A stretch of 64,000 bases of DNA from Apostichopus japonicus (lineage: Eukaryota; Echinodermata; Holothuroidea; Aspidochirotida; Stichopodidae). Shown here one piece after another: positions 23,191-38,384 of the stretch. The stretch's first letter is position 1. Every line of letters begins with the position of its first letter. The position numbers and the translations under genes were made by a program. The notes beneath the pieces are model-generated. The model did not search any database, had not been told where the DNA came from, and saw only the letters and a list, made by a program, of their open reading frames with translations. Location: contig NC_092579.1 of NCBI RefSeq assembly GCF_037975245.1, forward strand, positions 9,045,001-9,109,000. The letters are read 5' to 3'.

Positions 23191-24049
23191 CATATGTATA
23201 ACACTGCTACCATTATGTGCACATGTAACACACTTATAGGGCGGTGATCCTGAAAACATAACTTCAAAGCTAATACTTGCCCGTTGAGCAATTTGTCGGT
23301 GGCTAAATGGATGAAAGGTAGTCTGCATATGCCACAAATTATAGCACACTATATATAACTGCCAGAAGTTTACAAAAATTACCTTCCTTTACAAATTAAA
23401 TTACCTTTACTTTCCAAATTGTTCTCATACTTTCTAAATTAACCACATAAAATGACTGAATGTTAATTTCCTCAAGGGTGGTAATACAAATACAATATTT
23501 TTTTTTTTTTTTTTATCATAGGTGACCATATTTGAATACCTGGCATATTAGGGGCCAAAACAGCAAACCTTTGGAGCGGGATATACTGGTTTTGTATTGG
23601 GGTTTAAAATCTAAACAATTGCAAGTAAAAGATTCAAAGTAAAGAACATACTTTACCAAACACGTTTTACGAGGTACAAAGTATATATTTATAAATTTGT
23701 AGTTAAGACGGTGCACTCTTTACTGCAGGAATGCGACAACTTAATAACGATTTTGCTCTCCCTTTCCTCTCTTATTCATTGCTGCAAATGTTTCTGTTGC
23801 AGCGATAGAAAGCAAGTGTAAATAAATGACACATGTTGACGCCAGAAATGTGTTCAACGTTCATTTCTATTGTAAATTTTCTATTGTAAATAATGTTATT
23901 GAACTCTGAATTCAAACAAGGAAACGTTTTACAGACATTCACCTCAAAATTAGTGGAACAATGCCACGAAGATTAATATATAGAATGAAAAACAACTTGT
24001 AGGTAGGGCCTATTGCTTACCGGCTAGATACAGACGTAACGAGTAAAAT

Positions 24050-25570
24050 AAACATAGACAACGTATACTGCACGCAGCCGCGTAACACTATACACACACA
24101 TATATACATATTATCCGTATTGGGCCAACGCTTAGGGAATTGTGCCCACGCTTGGGAAAGTATGATTGAAATATATTAGGCTAGTTGTCATAAAAAACTG
24201 TTCTAAAATTTAACAATTTGGAAGACATTGCACCATGTACAAACGAGAAGGCCCTATGAGAAAAATGCAAGTGAGACAAAAGCCTATACATCATATACTT
24301 TCTTATATTCTCTTTCAAACACTCCGACCCCCCCCCCCCCCCTCACCCGTTTAATTTTCGAAGCTGTTTACGTTGCTACGGAAGAATTAAGTTTGTGTGT
24401 CCAGTTAGGTTCAAACTTGTTATATGCAACTAATATAGGTTATGAAGAAGGATTAAAGTATGCTGTATTGGCCCATATATGCCATATATTCAAAAATGGT
24501 CACCCCTGGTCAATATTCTTAAACGGTTTATATTACCTCGTTGGAAGAAAAATTACCTCACTGGACATTCAGTCATCTTTTGTGTTCATCAAGAATGTCT
24601 GAGAACAATTTGGAGAGCGAAGACCTCCAAGGAAATTTTTTTTTTTGAACACTCCTAGCAATTATTGCTTGCTTAATTTGCGGCCAATACAGTCCACAGA
24701 TACAGTCACAGATACAGACATATGTACGATTAACATATATACATAGACAACATATACTGTACGCAGCCGCATACACTACACATATACATATTGGCATGTG
24801 TGACAGTAACTTTATTGTGCCAACGCTTTGCACTATTAAAGAAGCCTTTATATTACATACTTTCTTGAATCATCACCCCCCCCCCCGACATATACATATA
24901 TACACATATACACATTGGTTAACATACATGTGTGCTAGTAACTTTATTGTGCCCACGCTTAGGGAAATTGTGCCCAGGCTTGGGAAAGTATGACTGAAAT
25001 ATAGTAGTCTTCACAGAAACTGTTTGAAAATTAAGCGATGTAGAAGGCATTAAAACCCAATACAAACGAGTAGACCCTTTAGGAACTGCACTATTTGAGA
25101 AGCCTATATATTACATACTTTCTTGAATCCTCTTTCCGACCCCGATCCCCCCCCCCCCCCCCCGCGCCTCTTCATTTATTTTTCGAAGGTGTTGCATACG
25201 GGGAAGTTTTGGTCTCCAGTTAGGTTCAAACCTTGTTATATGCAACTACACTAGGTTAAAACCCGATACAAACGAGTTGACCCTTTAGGTACAATTCTAC
25301 ACTATATTACTATCATAATGAGTATGATTTATTGGTCCCATATATGCTACATATTAAAATATTGTCACCTTATGTTAAAATTCTTAAACTGTTTTATTAC
25401 CACCTTGGAGGAAATTTACCTAACTGGGAAATTCAGTCATCTTGTTTAATTGTGTGTGTTTATATCAGCGAACAATATGGAGAGTGAACACGTTCAGGAA
25501 AAGACTGTTTTAAAAACTTCCAGCAATTACAGCATGCCGTAATTTGGGGCCATTACAGACTACTTTTGAG
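24050..25570. repeat. Locally repeated block, three partial copies
   Basis: The sequence ACGCAGCCGC, ACATATACATATT, ACTTTATTGTGCC.ACGCT, TTGGGAAAGTATGA, ACAAACGAG and TTCAAAC.TTGTTATATGCAA occurs at about 24050-24680, partly at 24740-24890, and again at 24890-25560. Long C runs lie near 24330, 24880 and 25148. No protein is conserved among copies, so the 124-codon frame at 24228 is not called. Confidence 0.6.
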
Positions 25571-26219
25571 GAGTACACGTATTTGAACTCGAAGCCCCTC
25601 ACCCCACAATCAATTTCCCCTCCCTAAATCTATTACACCTGATTGACTCTGCGATCAATTTCATATATAGTTTGATGATACCTATACTGACTTTTAATTT
25701 AACATATGTTGATTACATATATCAACTGAAAATTATAGTGGGGGATCATAACGAGGAAGAAACTATACCCATCAGCTTTAGATTAAAATTGTATATGTAC
25801 GCTTATGAGTACGGAATTTCCGACTGTCGCACTCTAATTTTTCCGACTGTCGCACTCTAATTTTCATAAATTCTTGTTATTTGTGAGTGAACTACAATTT
25901 TCGGTCAAACTTGACCTTTAATCAGTCATATTTACCACGTTTTCCTTGTCATATTAAGAAATTGTATCTTGCGATTCTTATACTCCACCGTACAAAACTT
26001 CGTATGATTTTGAATACTCTAAAAAAAATGCCTAATAAAACTACTGTACAACGTTGAACGTATACAATTAAAACGCTCAATGCTATTCTACGGAAGCTTA
26101 ATAGTGCCATCGACATAAGAAAAACTTTGCCCATAAGGTGACATTTTTCAGTAAATTGTTAAAATAACAAGATAAAATCTTATCCCCCAAAAAATACAGA
26201 AAAATGTTGGATTACTTAA
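25571..26219. other. Intergenic; no gene seen
   Basis: AT-rich. An 18-bp direct repeat TTTCCGACTGTCGCACTC occurs twice near 25816-25856. Nothing else stands out. Confidence 0.35.
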
Positions 26220-26440
26220 ACTGAGCAATTGAACAATTTTTGAAAAATGTCTTATCTCGTCAATTGGACATGTTTTTGGCAAAATGTTCAATTGTTCACT
26301 TCATCCCAATCGAGCAATTGTAAAATTTTCTGCAAAATGTTTAATTTGCAAGTTATCGTATCTCGTCAACTCAACATTTTTCTGCAAAATGTTTAACTGT
26401 TCACTTCATTCCAAATGCTCAGTTGGAATGAAGTGAACAT
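26220..26440. repeat. Degenerate repeats with a 16-bp hairpin
   Basis: Variants of TGCAAAATGTT.AA.TGTTCACTTCAT and CTTATCTCGTCAA occur two or three times. Positions 26399-26414 and 26423-26438 form a perfect hairpin (GTTCACTTCATTCCAA). Confidence 0.6.
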
Positions 26441-27139
26441 TTTTTTACATGTGAGTGATAAATAGCCCCCCCCCCCCCAAGAAAATAATATTAAGCGCGC
26501 TAGGAAAAAGCACTCTATTTTGGGGTAGTTCACTATGTCGTCGAATATAATTTGTTGAAAAAGAAAAGTTTTCCCCTTTATTACATTAACATAGCTTTTT
26601 AGTTGGTAGTCTATGTAGCCTATCAAGCAGATAACTTATACTCATTGCTTACTCGCTAACCAGAGTGATTAATAAATTTGTGAAGTGAGGGCCAGTGGTA
26701 CAAATGTACCGAAAAAAAAGTTCGGAACGAAAGTGCAGTCGCGAAAGATGGGGTGTCTGACTGACACTGACCGTATCGTTGACGAGTAGGGTGTGTGTGT
26801 GGGGGGGGGGGGGGGTTACAAGGCAGCAGTCGGAATTTTCTGGCCCCAAAACCCATCCAGTTGGAGTTTCAGCCACTACATCTCCCCCCCCCCCCTCCCT
26901 CCCACCCCGTCTCGATCATCAGACCTTACCTACGTCCCTGTGTATAATACGTAAACGACGTTCATTACTGTTTAGTTTTTACGGGACTTTATAGTAGAAA
27001 TTAATAATACGTGCGACCGTGGAGCTCTGTTTATAGCTCCATGGTGCGACGAAGACTTGAACCCACGCTTATATAGAAATTCTACCCAAGCTTGGCAAAG
27101 TATGACAAGTAAATCGCAAATCCAACACATATATCCCGG

Positions 27140-27262
27140 TGCTATGGCAGAGTGGCGGATAAAGGCGGTGGCGTTTGGAAGCAATGCGGGTTTCTCCCAC
27201 ATTTGTGGTCGCTTAAGCGTCGTGAAAATAACTGGTGATTATTATTATTATTATTATAACAT
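27140..27262 (+). repeat. SINE fragment with A-box and (ATT)n tail
   Basis: TGGCAGAGTGG fits the pol III A-box, and the unit ends in TGGTGATTATTATTATTATT. No good B-box follows, so it is a diverged tRNA-derived element, not a tRNA gene. Confidence 0.45.
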
Positions 27263-27719
27263 TTAAAAAATGTAGTAGTTTGAAAGATTATTGAACTTCC
27301 AAGGTTTATTTATATAGGTTTACTTGAGTATTCACAAATTCCAATCTCCAGTCCACAATCACGAGTATTCTTCCAATGCTCGCCCCACCCCTTCTTTTTT
27401 ACGTCCTCTTCACTCATTATCGATTCATGGACAGAACTTGATAGTAATTTCTGATGAAATCTTTCTCAGTTGCATCCTATATGTAAACTGAATATTCCGT
27501 TGTTTGCACATATGTCGAAAATGATTTATATCAAAAAATTGGCAATTGGCATGCAAATATATAATAGCTAAGATAGTCATGTGTCCGTTATATAATTCCA
27601 TTAAAGAATTGCATACCTGAGACACGGAAGTATTATCCTGTGAGGGTACCGTAATACATTCATGCTTGAGACACATGCAAGTCTTAAATAAACAGAATAG
27701 CAAGTCCCAAACATATACC

Positions 27720-30362
<2,643 letters not shown>

Positions 30363-30600
30363 ACAAAATGAAAATCGATGGGTTCATCGCCGTCCGCAAG
30401 TTGTTGAAAAGAGGGTGTCGGCTGTTATTATTAGACAATTTGAATAAATACCTATTAAGTGTAAAGTGGGATGGAGAGACCATTGAAGAGCTAAACCTAT
30501 CATACGGAAATGTAGAAAGTCTCAAAAAAGATGTGGTCTGAACAAAGTACGGTATTGAAATACTTTTAATAATGGAGCTGCTGATGTTGTTGTTGTTGTG
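30363..30600 (+). pseudogene. Short-chain dehydrogenase N-terminal relic, frameshifted
   Basis: The reading GFIAVRKLLKRGC then RLLLLDNLNK fits the SDR Rossmann start (Gly-rich turn, helix, beta strand ending in Asp). GNVESLKKDVV is followed by a stop; TKYGIEIL continues in frame, and FNNGAAD, like the SDR NNAG motif, appears one frame over. The Gly-rich motif is reduced and the order is compressed. I read it as a decayed 15-PGDH-like SDR. It may be related to the C-terminal SDR exons at 49.3-51.7 kb on the other strand. Confidence 0.45.
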
Positions 30601-31390
30601 AAACTTTGTTCAGCCAGACCTAGATAAAACAACTGGACAAAATTTGGAAATGACAAAATAGTCATCTCCGCACATGCGGCATAACACGAAAGATTGCCAA
30701 GCGAAGGACTTAAAGCATCTATTTGCTTTGGAGTCGGTAAATTTGCGATGCTATGTGATACTGAAATCATATATGCACGAATTGTCAAGTTTCAGGAAAT
30801 GGAGAAAGAGGGGGGGGGGGGAGTGATGGGGTGGGCAGAGAGACATTTCTACTGGTTCCTTTTTGTATTTTGTTGACTTTTGAAAAGGGTCCGTGCATGC
30901 GATGATATCTCTATAGAATTGTATGCAATTATGTATTACATACCGTTTAATTCACAACCATTTAGCGTTAGGCCATTTGGCAATTGTAGAGTTATTAACA
31001 CTCGGTATAGGTTTCATGAAATGTTTGGAAACTAAAACAACAAAGATGACTCAAATGGCTGTTTTAAATACGGAAGTATACATTGAAACGTGCAGCGCTT
31101 TCGCGTCGGCTTTTTATATATAAATGACACGAGTTACACTTGTAATCTTCTATAGTAGGCAATAAGTATTACCCTGGTAGGTCTCAGGAGAGCATTCTTT
31201 TCAGGAAAAGTCACGGAAAACCAAATAATTTGATCCACTCTCAACCTTCTCGAGTCCCCTTACAATCGAGACTTTAACCTTGTGACAATAACGGTACGTG
31301 TTAATACACATGCCGGGGTATTACTAGTCCCTTCGAAGGCCCGGTTAAAGGTTGTGGAGCGATCTACTGTTAAGAACTTATATGATACAC
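30601..31390. other. Intergenic; no gene seen
   Basis: A short GTT/TGT-rich stretch near 30587 and a G run at 30810. Otherwise unremarkable AT-rich DNA. Confidence 0.35.
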
Positions 31391-31614
31391 ATGATCTAGT
31401 TTCGCATAACTGATTACTGTACACAGTCCAAGTGCTACTTCACTATTTACAGTTTCAGAAAAAAAAAATCGTTATTGCTCCAGGTAGGTGCTTTTTAAAC
31501 ATATGATCTAGTTTCGCATAACTGATTACTATACACAAGTCTAAGTGCAATTTCACTATTTACAGTTTTGTAATAAACAACCTTTATTGCTCCAGGTGCT
31601 ATTTTACTATTTAC
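31391..31614. repeat. Tandem duplication, about 112-bp unit, two copies
   Basis: ATGATCTAGTTTCGCATAAC at 31391 recurs at 31503, and TTTCACTATTTACAGTTT and TTGCTCCAGGT follow in both. The copies have diverged by several substitutions. Confidence 0.8.
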
Positions 31615-31822
31615 AATTGCTAAACTGATACCATTGTTTGCAATTTGTCTGGATATCTCTGTGGTAGTTAGGCTAAACAGGCTAAACAAAGCGAGCGTGT
31701 ACTCGGAAACCGAAGGAATCTAAATGTGTTGCTTGGTAAACAGATTTATGATCACACGCCACATCACGCCATATCTTACGATTTCAGTTATTGCTATTGG
31801 TAATATGTAAATAGCAGCACCC

Positions 31823-31925
<103 letters not shown>

Positions 31926-32800
31926 TGTCAACTTCTGTTGAACTCAGCGGTGATGGCTGTGCTAACCACTACATACTTATCCATACTTATTCTACCGAAA
32001 AACTGTTCTGAAGCTATAAACTGCGGAAGACTAAGGAAGAATTAATTGTCAAAGTTTGCAATATCAGAAAAGTTGATTGCAATGTAAGATTTTTTCTTTT
32101 CCCTATCCCTAATAACACACTGGGCTATGCCTTATCAGTAAGCTGCATGAAGAGAGGCCATAGTTGGTGCCCATTATAGAAATTCTTATCACGAATACAC
32201 AGAACCTAATTATATAGACCGGCAGCCCAGTGCACTTTGATCAAACGAACGAGGTACCAATATCTGAGTATTGGAACATTTGTGGAAAAACCCAGTATAT
32301 CCAAAAGTGGATGTCTGCCGTGGTCGCTCTGCTGCATGTGGCCCCTGGGGCCGGTTAAAGGGGGCCCAAAAATGCATCTGATCAAACGAACGAGGTACCA
32401 CTTGAAACCAATGTCAACTTAATGCATGAATGCCACATAGTACTGAATGGCCCATGCCAGACAAATTTTCTGCTGCAAAGGGCCCGCCAGACGCCCAAGA
32501 AGGGCCCCTAAAAAAATGCATCTGATCAAACGAACGAGGTACCACTTGAAACCAATGTCAACTTAATGCATGAATGCCACAAAGTACTGAATGGCCTATG
32601 CCAGACAAATTTTCTGCTGCTAAGGGCCCGCCAGACGCCCCCAAATATGGCCCAAATGCCCATTAGCGTAGCATTGACCCAGATTAAATATGCAAGGTAC
32701 CGGTTTGGAATGTTCGGGTTGATCTTACAGACTATGGAAATCATCATGCCAGACAAATTTTCTGCTACAAAGGGCCCGCCAGACGCCCCAAAAGGGCCCA

Positions 32801-33414
32801 TGTCACGGGTAAGGTAGAACTGTTCGCTGGACAACGTAAATACTCGAGGCGGATGGCGTGTGTCTTTTCTGTGAGTTTTATTTACTCCTCGTAACCAGGG
32901 GCAAAAACCGGAATTCGGTCAGTTTCCGGCTTTTACACGTTTCGGTACGTCCTTTACGATATATGACAAGATATATATATATATTGCTACGAATTCACCA
33001 GCGGGGAACTGAAGTTGCCCCTACATATACTATTGGTAGAATAGTGAACTACTGCGGGCTAACGTCGCCCAACGGACATCGTGTCCAACTGCAACTAGTA
33101 ACTGCTCTGGTGCACCCAGCACCCTTGCACCAAGTATACTATACCAAACACGAATACCACGCCCTGACCTGCTTACCCGGCCTATTCATACCAACCCTTT
33201 ACCTGCATTTTATGCAAATTAATCTAAACAAAGACTTGTACAAATTCCCTTGATGCCCGTCGAGCAATCGGTGAATTAAACAAAGCATATACTAGAATGT
33301 CGTATGTTACTAATTTGAACTTCGTGAGCAAAACAGACAACAAATGAATATTCATGAGTAAATTTATACAGCTGCACGATAGTCGTTAGACTTGCGTCAA
33401 GCATACTCGTGACA
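32801..33414. mobile_element. Solo LTR (Ty3/Gypsy-type ends)
   Basis: The element starts TGTCACGGGT, ends ACTCGTGACA, and is flanked by a perfect 5-bp duplication GCCCA (32796-32800 and 33415-33419). The right arm of the surrounding foldback is uninterrupted at the same place, an empty-site control. A TATATATATAT stretch near 32970 is a possible LTR promoter. The 131-codon frame at 32858-33253 lies wholly inside and is not called a gene. Confidence 0.8.
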
Positions 33415-34370
33415 GCCCATAAAAATGCATTTGATCAAACGAACGAGGTACCACTTGAAACCAATGTCAACTTAATGCATGAATGCCACAAAGTACTGAA
33501 TGGCCCATGCCAGACAAATTTTCTGCTGCTAAGGGCCCGCCAGACGCCCCCAAATATGGCCCAAATGCCCGTTAGCGTAGCATTGACCCAGATTAAATAT
33601 GCAAGGTACCACTCAAAATCGGTTTGGAATGTTCGGGTTGATCTTACAGACTATGGAAATCATCATGCCAGACAAATTTTCTGCTACAAACGGGCTAACA
33701 GACGCACTAAAAAAGGGCCCCCAAATGGGCCATGATCAATCATAGTTGGTACCACACAAAACCAATATTAAATGCAAAGGTACTTTCCACAGAGTAAAGA
33801 ACTGCCAATGCAAGACAAATTTTCTTCTGCATAGGTCCCACCAGATAGAAAGTATAGGTGGCCCAATGCGGCCCTGTATGGGCCTAATGAATTGTATATC
33901 GATGCAGACTATATGTGCCTTGTGACATGACATTTGTAGCATTCCACAGAGTAAAGAAATGCCAATACAATACAAATTTCCTTCTGCAAAGTGCCCACCA
34001 CATGTAAAAAAAATTATGCAGTTTAAATAGTTAAGATACCACAAGAAACCAATCTATAACAATCAAGAACATCCTGAATTATTCAAATTCCTTCCCGTTA
34101 CATAGGCCAATGGAATAATGAGATTAGTATACTAGTAGGTGTATCAATTACTGAACATTTCATTGAGCAAAACAAAAATGACGCGAACTCAGTCTTTGAG
34201 GGAGATCCTGACAGTTATAATGCATTCTCAAATCCATTCTTTTTCCTTTTATCCATTCTTTTTCCTTTTATCCAGTCAGTACTTTGTATCGTGAGCAGTG
34301 TTTAACTTGGCAGTTGCTTTGTTTCGCTGGAAACACTGGAGCAGATTAAAATCAGTTTATGTATTGTAAA

Positions 34371-35143
34371 TAGGGGCGTAGCGAGCGGGGGGTGTGGGGG
34401 GTGTCACACCCCCCCCCCCCAATAATTTGGTCGCTGTCGGCAAATTTTGGGACTGTCGGCAAAAGGAGAAAAGGTGAAGAGAGCGGAAGGGGAAGAAAGA
34501 AGGAAAGCTGAATAGAGAAAAGGAGAACGGGAGCTTCTTCCGTGCCAAATTTGACTTAAAATATGCACCAGATTGCATCTAAGGACGTTTCAAAACTAAA
34601 AATTTTCCAAAGGGGAGGGGTAGACCCCCTACCCTTAGACCCCTCCCCCATGTCAGTCACCACTTCCAGATCCGTCGGCAAATCAAATTTGACTTAAAAT
34701 ATACACCAGATTGCATCTAAGGACGTTTCAAAACTAAAAATTTTCCAAAGGGGAGGGGTAGACCCCCTACCCTTAGACCCCTCCGCCATGTCAGTCACCA
34801 CTTCCAGATCGGTCGGCAAATCAAATTTGACTTAAAATATACACCAGATTGCATCTAAGGACGTTTCAAAACTAAAAATTTTCCAAAGGGGAGGGGTAGA
34901 CCCCCTCCCCTTAGACCCCTCCCCCATTTCAGTCACAACTTCCAGATACGTCGGCAAATCAAATTTGACTTAAAATATGCACCATATTGCATCTAAGGAC
35001 GTTTCAAAACTAAAAAATTGCCAAAGGGGAGGGGAACACCCCCTCCCCTTAGACCCCTCCCCCATTTCAGTCACCACTTCCAGATCCGTCGGCAAATCAA
35101 ATTCTCCACACCCCCCAACGAAAACTCCTTCGCTACGCCCCTG
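34371..35143. mobile_element. hAT-type non-autonomous element with 8-bp target duplication
   Basis: Ends TAGGGGCGTAGCGAG and CTTCGCTACGCCCCTG are inverted (first base T against C). An 8-bp duplication ATTGTAAA flanks it (34363-34370, 35144-35151). CAGGGG ends with 8-bp duplications are typical of hAT elements. Its interior is a 138-bp tandem array. Confidence 0.8.
34547..35100. repeat. 138-bp tandem array inside the hAT element, four copies
   Basis: AGATTGCATCTAAGGACG occurs at 34571, 34709, 34847 and (as ATATTGC...) 34985, spacing exactly 138. Each unit contains the inverted pair GGGGAGGGGTAGACCCCCT / TAGACCCCTCC. Confidence 0.9.
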
Positions 35144-35664
35144 ATTGTAAATAAGAAACCCCAAATCATTTTGTATCTTAAAACAAAGTTTAAAATCTTG
35201 AGAAAGAACGCTTAAGTGTCATCTTAAGACATACATGTAGTCGAACAAAAGAGATTGTTTTGTTTCTTAAGCTCAGACAAAGAAACAATTATCAAACAAT
35301 GGTGAACATGCTTTATAACGTGTACTTAACGATAAAGGTTTGGGTTGAAACTGTCCAATATGGTTTTTAAAAGATACATAATTGAAGCATAGAAATGTAT
35401 ATGTACCTTTATGCTAGGTACACTCTTTAAAGGACTTAAAATGCTAAGATTGAACAAACAAATACTGATATCACCACGTATGACTCCATTCCTTGATACA
35501 AAATATAAAATGAGTAATTGGTCTATATTACTCCATCTTGGTCTTTTAGAACTTCCATCATTACACTAATTCAATTCGAATAGCTTGTAACAAGTCCAAC
35601 AAATAGATGTGGCATCCATTTTTCAGAAATATGTATGCTAGATGAGGGTTTTTGTTTTTATCTA

Positions 35665-35958
35665 CAGGCGCGTAGCCAAGGGGGGCGAAGGGGGCAGCCG
35701 CCCCCCCCCCCCCTTGAGCATATTTTTTTATTTTTGTTTTAATGTTTTTATGATATCGCTAGTATTTTCAAAAGAGAAAATGCTAAGATGCAACTTACAA
35801 GGCCTGGGAAGTGCCTTTTCCAGCGATCTGGGAGGCATTCTAAGCCAAAATTTTCTTGTACGCTTCGCGCCAATTATGGTGGCGCTACGCTTAGATAGTT
35901 TTCAATGCCGAATCTATAGTTTCGCCCCTCCCTTGGCAAATTCCTGGCTACGCGCCTG
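35665..35958. mobile_element. hAT-type MITE, 294 bp, with the GCGCCAACC family core
   Basis: Ends CAGGCGCGTAGCCAAGG and CCTGGCTACGCGCCTG; flanks TTTATCTA (35657-35664) and TTCATCTA (35959-35966) match at 7 of 8 positions. The core includes ACTTACAAGGCCTGGGAAGT, AGCGATCTGGGAGG and TACGCTTCGCGCCAA. Confidence 0.8.
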
Positions 35959-36268
35959 TTCATCTATGAAGGAATCTTTTACCTTTCAAGAAAGTCATCT
36001 TGCTAGTTTAAAATGTACTAAAATCATAATTGGCAAAGATAGTAACAAAAGATCACTATGTGATTACTCTGGACATGACACATGTTAGGTTCGAAGTATA
36101 AGAACTGAGAATTCATGTCTCTTGACAGTGATTAAACACTGGAGTGTGTGCATTGTAAAAAGACACTGCTTTTGCCATTCAGACAGATCTCAAAAGAATC
36201 ATTAGTAAGTTTATGAAAATTAAGTATTCCCATGAACTTGATTCTAAAAAGACAATGGAAGCTCAAAT

Positions 36269-36487
36269 CTATGTTTCATTGTCGGAGTCATCACTCCAAG
36301 ATGGTTCAGTACTTGAATCATCGGCATCAAACTCGGGAGCCACGTCTGGTCGGCTACTTTGAAAATCTTCGCTCAGTTCCCCCTCTTGGAATAGATGATC
36401 TGGGAGAACCGGTCCCTCAAACCAGTCAGGGCTGTAGCACCCATTCTTGCTCTTCCAACCGTAGTTCTGTGGATCCAAGCCAGGCAA
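36269..36487 (-). pseudogene. Unrecognised coding relic inside the foldback element
   Basis: The frame reads PGLDPQNYGWKSKNGC, YSPDWFEGPVLPDHL and then a Ser/Asp/Glu-rich end (SSTEPSWSDDSDNET) before a stop. Composition is protein-like, with aromatic and acidic clusters, unlike the low-complexity frames nearby. I do not recognise the family; position inside the element suggests it is the C-terminus of an element-encoded protein. Confidence 0.35.
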
Positions 36488-37667
36488 GACTCTTCCTCAG
36501 AGTGTTAGAATTATAATGTGGGGAACTGTAATTTTTGCCGAGGCCAGCAAATCCCAAAATATTTAGAGGCTTAGGTGAAAGTGTTATCTTTATTTTGCTT
36601 AGAGCAGCGAATAGCTAAATAAGATAAAACACTGGTCTTGTGTACAGTAACTCCAATTTATGCTGGAAACAATATACTCATGAGCTTGAAATGTCATGTT
36701 ACAAGGCACATATATCCAATTCTTTAGGCCCATATATAGGGCCACACTGGGCCACCTATTCTTTCTATCTGGTGGGACCTATGCAGAAGAAAATTTGTCT
36801 TGCATTGGAAGTTCTTTACTCTGTGGAAAGTACCTTTGCATTTAATATTGTTTTTGTGTGGTTCCAAACCGGTTTTGAGTGGTACCTTGCATATTTAATC
36901 TGGGTCAATGCTACGATAATGGGCATTTTGGGCCATATTTGGGGGCGTCTGGCGGGCCCTTAGCAGTAGAAAATTTGTCTGGCATAGGCCATTCAGTACT
37001 TTGTGGCATTCATGCATTAAGTTGACATTGGTTTCAAGTGGTACCTCGTTCGTTTGATCAAATGCATTTTTATGGGCCCTTTTGGGGCGTCTGGCGGGCC
37101 CTTTGTAGCAGAAAATTTGTCTGGCATGATGATTTCCATAGTCTGTAAGATCAACCCGAACATTCCAAACCGGTTTTGAGTGGTACCTTGCATATTTAAT
37201 CTGGGTCAATGCTACGCTAATGGGCATTTGGGCCATATTTGGGGGCGTCTGGCGGGCCCTTAGCAGCAGAAAATTTGTCTGGCATAGGCCATTCAGTACT
37301 TTGTGGCATTCTTGCATTAAGTTGACATTGGTTTCAAGTGGTACCTCGTTCGTTTGATCAGATGCATTTTTTTAGGGGCCCTTCTTGGGCGTCTGGCGGG
37401 CCCTTTGCAGCAGAAAATTTGTCTGGCATGGGCCATTCAGTACTATGTGGCATTCATGCATTAAGTTGACATTGGTTTCAAGTGGTACCTCGTTGTTTGA
37501 TCAGATGCATTTTTGGGCCCCCTTTAACCGGCCCCAGGGGCCACATGCAGCAGAGCGACCACGGCAGACATCCACTTTTGGATATACTGGGTTTTTCCAC
37601 AAATGTTCCAATACTCAGGTATTGGTACCTCGTTCGTTTGATCAAAGTGCACTGGGCTGCCGGTCTA

Positions 37668-38384
37668 ATATAGCCTATGAAAGTTGTCAGCGTGCTACAT
37701 TCCCAGTGGTTTGTAAGATAAACCCGTCACATCGCATATAACCTATGACCTATGAAAGTAACGGACGAATTCCATCGCATGAAAGGTAGGGTTACTTTCT
37801 CGTTTTCAAGAAAAGAGCTTGCGACTTTCAAAACAGTCAAAATATCCATTTGGATGAGTTCACTTACTGTAATTTCATACTCAGTGAATACCCTTCTGTT
37901 GACAGAAGACTCCAACCCCCCCCCCCCCCCTTCACAACACACATTGTCCCCGTTTTCGTGTTAACAATTAAATACCACACACACGCACATACAAAAAACT
38001 ATAACAAAAAACTAACCAATTTAAACAATGCAAAACCTACTAAAAACCCTTTCACAATAGGCTTACTCAAGATGTGCTTTGTAACAATTTCTTCTGTATA
38101 TCGTACATGTGATGTCTTTTGATTTGGAAAAATATGCTTGCAGATTCATTTTAATATTTCTTCTTTCGTTTCCGTGTATTGCCGCCAGACAGACGGGTGA
38201 AACCTTGGATCTACCGTAGGTACTTTAAAACAACATCTGACATTATGACACGTGACCGCCAACCAGAGAATCATCTGTCTATATTATGTTAGGAGAGTTA
38301 CAATCGATGAACGATTCGTGCAGCATGTGTACAGAACAACATTCAGCGTTTTCAATATTAAAATGAAAGTGTGTCGTTTGAATA
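37668..38384. other. 5' flank of the phospholipase gene
   Basis: CCTATGA(C/A) and ATGAAAGT repeats near 37675 and 37750, a C run near 37917 and CACACACGCACAT. No gene and no convincing TATA element in the 150 bp before the start codon. Confidence 0.35.

Larger units (their letters stand above)
32215..37667. mobile_element. Large foldback element with modular inverted arms
   Basis: The outermost sequence TAGACCGGCAGCCC at 32215 is exactly inverted at 37667. The left arm (32215 to about 34030, interrupted by a solo LTR) and right arm (about 36640-37667) match along their length. Arms consist of repeated modules with a core CCAGACAAATTTTCTGCT and GGGCCCGCCAGACGCCC, and with GATCAAACGAACGAGGTACC at module starts. 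The interior holds two hAT MITEs and a coding relic. The arrangement recalls foldback elements such as sea urchin TU and Drosophila FB; homology to either is not shown. No clean target duplication was found. Confidence 0.8.

Noticed and set aside
32858-33253. A 131-codon open frame
   Set aside because: Lies wholly inside the solo LTR and has no recognisable domain.
36640-37317. Frames giving peptides such as MHECHKVLNG repeated several times in the window
   Set aside because: Translations of the foldback arm modules on both strands; repetition comes from the DNA repeat, not from a protein family.
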